Assembly: GCA_029531795.1 (NCBI GenBank)
Contig: JAPEIS010000005.1
Span: 2,354,001 to 2,418,000 of the forward strand
Length of the DNA: 64,000 bases
Reading direction: 5' to 3'
Source: Sclerotinia nivalis
Taxonomy: Eukaryota > Ascomycota > Leotiomycetes > Helotiales > Sclerotiniaceae
Positions 61,066 through 64,000 of this stretch are shown here, piece by piece. The translations under genes were made by a program, and so were the position numbers. The first letter of the stretch is position 1. Every line of letters begins with the position of its first letter. The notes below the pieces were generated by a model. That model was not told the DNA's origin. It was given only the letters and a program-made list of their open reading frames with translations, and made no database searches.

Positions 61066-63316
61066 TTAGCTACCACTAATCTGGTTAGTACTCCCAAGCG
61101 CAGAAGTAAATTGTCCAAATTCCTGACCATCAAAAATTCTCAAATACTCGGCCGCATTTCTCCATCTAGTTTGAAATCTTCTCAAACAATTTCGGATAAT
61201 TTCCAACGCCTCTTGAGATTGTGGATTGCGACTTTCTTTCCACGCCCACATGTAATGCTGACCTGCTGCCCACAAAGAATCCATTATTAACGGACTAACT
61301 TTATCGAGATCTTGTTGTGTCTGAGCTTGGCTATTAACGCGCTCTGCAAATTGAATCACGTTTTGTGAGAAATCTTGTAGGCCTTTGATGGCTTGATTCA
61401 TCATAACTCCTTTCTCGGAGGAATTTGCTGCGCCGCATGACCTATCTGCGGGACAGGAATAGGGATCAAGGAGAGCAATGATTGCGCTGTAAATGATGGC
61501 GAGGGGTGTTGCTAACATGAGATAATCTCTAGAGGCAACTGCTTCTTCGTTGACTTCGCGAGCGAGAACAGAACAGTTTTCGAAGAGTTGATATGCGATA
61601 TCAAAACGAGCTGTCTCCGAGGGAATCTTTTCGGTATAATGGTGACGGAGAACATTTCCCAATAGTACAGACCCTTGGCATAGGCGAGCAAATGGTGTTA
61701 CAGACTCAGTGAGTGAAGTAGATACAGATCTCTGAACTGTTTGAGTCATGTCGCCGTTATCCTAAGTCCCCATTAGTTCGATATCATAAAGCTTTACATC
61801 CAGAGCTTACCCAGGCAATATCGTCAACAGGCAATGGGTCTTCTTCTTTTGGTTCTTGGGTGGTTAAGAGGTGGCTCTTGCTTCCTATGGAGACCATCCT
61901 ATTATATGTTAGCTGCTGACGATCAAACTCACGATAACAAATTTACCTATCAAGTATAAGAACACCCCACCATGTTCGATATCGTTCTTCTTGCTCAGTC
62001 CAGGTATCCTGAAAATTATATCTAGTTAGATATGCAGCATGGAAAGGGGACACAATGCTTACAACAGGACCGATCAATTGAGGAGAGGCGTCAAAACCAT
62101 TGATGCCTAATAAAATAGCATAGCGAGAACACCAGCCCGCAGACATCCATGCTGCGGGATATATTGCTTGTCCATACTCAAAGAGAGTAATAAGAATGCT
62201 AGCTTGCAACAAGATCAATGATACCATTCCAGAAGCTTCCAGCAATGCAACGAATCGTTTTGCCGCAATGTACATTGGGTTTTGACGACATTCTTGGCCA
62301 TCTACTGGCTTGGATGTGATGAGCTTCATACAGAGGAATAGCAAAGATAAGTCAGCACCACCATCCCATGGTGGAGTAGTGAGCGTTCGTTCTAATCTCT
62401 TATGAGATATTATCGGAAGACAGTGGTGAACAGTCCCGAAGTATTCTAAGATAACAGCAGGTACGGGGAGTCCAGTTGCTAGCATTTGGTTGACTTCCTA
62501 TACCGTAATGGTCAGTAGTTTTCAAGGTTGAACTTCCCGCACACAACGACCTATCCGCACGTAAAATCATGCACTTCAAGGAAGGAATTTGGGATTTCAG
62601 TCGTTTGTAAAACAAGTAGATCACATGTATGATAACTTACTGGTGGCGGGTTCACCGAAGGCCTAGGAACAGGTAAACTGAAATCTGGTCAGCAAAGTAA
62701 AATTGACTTTTCGGAAACATTATACTTGCCCTTCATTCCTGAAGATTTCATTATCAAGAACAGCCATAACAGGAAACTTATTTTGTATATTATTGAACGG
62801 ACTTTCTTGTGGATCTACATATGCAGGCATATGTGGTTGCATATATTCAGGGCCATTGTTGGACATTGAGCCCGAAGGTGTAGCATAAGGCGCATGCATA
62901 TTTCCACCATTAACTTTAGCTTCAAGTTCAACTAACTTCATGCGTAAAGCATTGATATCCTCGGCCGTAGGAGCAGGAGTTTGTTCAGTATAATCACAGT
63001 GTCGCTGCATTCTGAAGCAGAGACCACAATTTGGAAGCACTTTATCGCACTTTCTTTTTTGTTTTTTACATGTTACGCATGCCTGCGGTGCCTTTCTCTC
63101 TAGGACGAGAGGTACGCCATTGGCACCAAGAGGCATGTTATTTGGATCAAGAGGTATGCCATTCGGACCAAGAGGCATGTTATTTGGATCAAGAGGTATG
63201 CCATTCGGACCAAGAGGCATGTTATTTGGACCAAGAGTCAAGGTATTCGAACCATTCGGTCCATGAGGTCCAGAGGGTCCATGAGGCCCATGATTCGGGC
63301 CATTCGGATGATCCAT
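61066..63316 (-). CDS. Zn(II)2Cys6 transcription factor
   Basis: Six minus-strand exons: 63,316-62,730, 62,677-62,641, 62,497-62,063, 62,008-61,947, 61,898-61,811 and 61,761-61,066, giving 634 aa. The first intron uses a GC donor (GCAAGT); the third is 54 bp with no in-frame stop, so skipping its removal would add 18 residues. The N-terminus is a Gly/Pro/Asn/His-rich tract with seven-residue repeats (LGPNGIP/LDPNNMP). The binuclear zinc cluster follows at about residues 78-108 (CVTCKKQKRKCDK ... CGLCFRMQRHCDY, spacing C2-C6-C6-C2-C6-C) and binds CGG-type DNA half-sites. The linker AEDINALRMKLVELEAKVNG is a coiled-coil dimerisation segment. The fungal-specific regulatory domain covers the rest (EERYRTWWGVLILDR is its signature). 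It is a nuclear DNA-binding regulator whose targets cannot be inferred. The start is the first ATG; the frame upstream opens only from TTG. Confidence 0.93.
63107..63239. repeat. 42-bp tandem repeat within the Zn-cluster gene
   Basis: A 42-bp unit, itself two related 21-bp halves, is repeated about 2.5 times with very little divergence. It encodes the seven-residue pattern L-(G/D)-P-N-x-x-P. Multiples of 21 bp keep frame, so copy number could vary without breaking the gene. Confidence 0.9.
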
Positions 63317-64000
63317 CTTCGGGTCAAATCGCTCAGACGGCTTTGAGAAAGTTACTTTGTTTGCTGCGGCCGCATAAATTTCGACCCCGCTTGATTGATG
63401 GAGAGAAACCGGATTCTGATTTTGTAGTACACAATTAGCATATCTTGATGACAAAAGTTAGGAAGAAATTCAGTGGATATACTTGGTATGTTTTTTGATT
63501 GTTTGTAATGATTATTTGGCTGATCTGTTTGATAATCAAATTCTCAATATCAAAGTACAAAATAGATTAATTGAAAAGAAGGAGCGGTGTTGTCGGCCGC
63601 AGTAATGATCAATGGTTTGAGCTCGGACCACAACAACTTCTATTCAGTGTAAACCTCGGGACATGCCATGAACAATGCCATGAACATGCCATGACAACCA
63701 TACTAAACACTCAAATCGCCTCACTCCTCCAGACTCAATGACTACAATGGATGCGTTTGACAGTAAAACTGGTGCATATGGAGGGATGCTGTACCGTACC
63801 AGTCAATTTCTTGTTTATTAGAATCTAGTGCTGGGGCAACACCATACTACAATGTTGATGATTCCAAATGCGATTGGTGAATGAGCTTGCCGCTCGCTGC
63901 ATTCCTGGAACATCGTCTGCTTAAGTAAGTTGATACACTGCAGACAAACCAAACCATCGAGCTCTGTTGGTACTGTTAGTATAAGCAGTACATCATATCG
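63317..64000. other. Upstream region of the Zn-cluster gene
   Basis: This is promoter and intergenic DNA to the window edge. A CCATGAACAATGCCATGAACATGCCATGA short repeat lies at 63,666-63,692. No gene start is visible before the end of the window. Confidence 0.5.

Noticed and set aside
1..64000. CRISPR arrays, bacterial operons, Shine-Dalgarno sites, rRNA genes.
   Set aside because: The window is fungal nuclear DNA; no spaced identical repeats, polycistronic arrangement or rRNA-like sequence was seen.

Overview
The window reads as nuclear DNA of a filamentous ascomycete fungus. Genes are broken by short introns of 48-144 bp with GT/GC-AG ends and CTAAC-type branch sites, intergenic spaces are long, and the products are eukaryotic: a mitochondrial 2-oxoglutarate dehydrogenase E1, a mitochondrial NADH-cytochrome b5 reductase, a TFIIH subunit and a Zn(II)2Cys6 regulator. 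The protein style suggests Leotiomycetes (a Sclerotiniaceae-like fungus). That placement is an impression, not something the sequence proves.

Layout. Bases 1 to about 24,500 are almost free of genes. I can support only a 5'-truncated O-methyltransferase remnant (11.5-12.1 kb), a Ser/Pro-rich hypothetical reading frame that looks split (12.3-13.2 kb), simple repeats (including an 8-bp minisatellite at 18.4-18.7 kb), a perfect 38-bp palindrome, an LTR-like element near 20.7 kb and a clear TA-flanked MITE with 33-bp perfect inverted repeats at 21,546-21,927. A stomatin/SPFH gene with two introns lies at 24.5-25.8 kb. From 25.8 to 29.7 kb there is again no confident gene.

Bases 29.7-39.7 kb look like an accessory, antagonism-type island. 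It holds a tiny eight-cysteine secreted protein, a secreted precursor whose C-terminus is cut into short related peptides by five Lys-Arg sites, two small inverted-repeat elements, and a large bacterial-style RHS/YD-repeat protein. The RHS reading frame is broken by a roughly 0.5-kb AT-rich insertion flanked by a 5-bp direct repeat (TAGGA).

From 41 kb onward the window is ordinary housekeeping chromosome. It carries a single-pass membrane protein with a Ser/Thr-rich stalk, a 725-aa unknown protein, TFB1 (TFIIH p62) divergent from KGD1, a 942-aa disordered unknown protein, the cytochrome b5 reductase MCR1, and a six-exon Zn(II)2Cys6 transcription factor. KGD1 (TCA cycle) and MCR1 (outer membrane/intermembrane space electron transfer) both act in mitochondria but are not adjacent or co-regulated on any evidence seen here.

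The best candidates for something new are the Lys-Arg repeat precursor at 32.2-32.8 kb and the interrupted RHS toxin-like gene beside it. All exon boundaries were worked out by eye from splice signals and frame continuity; no alignment, expression data or database search was available.
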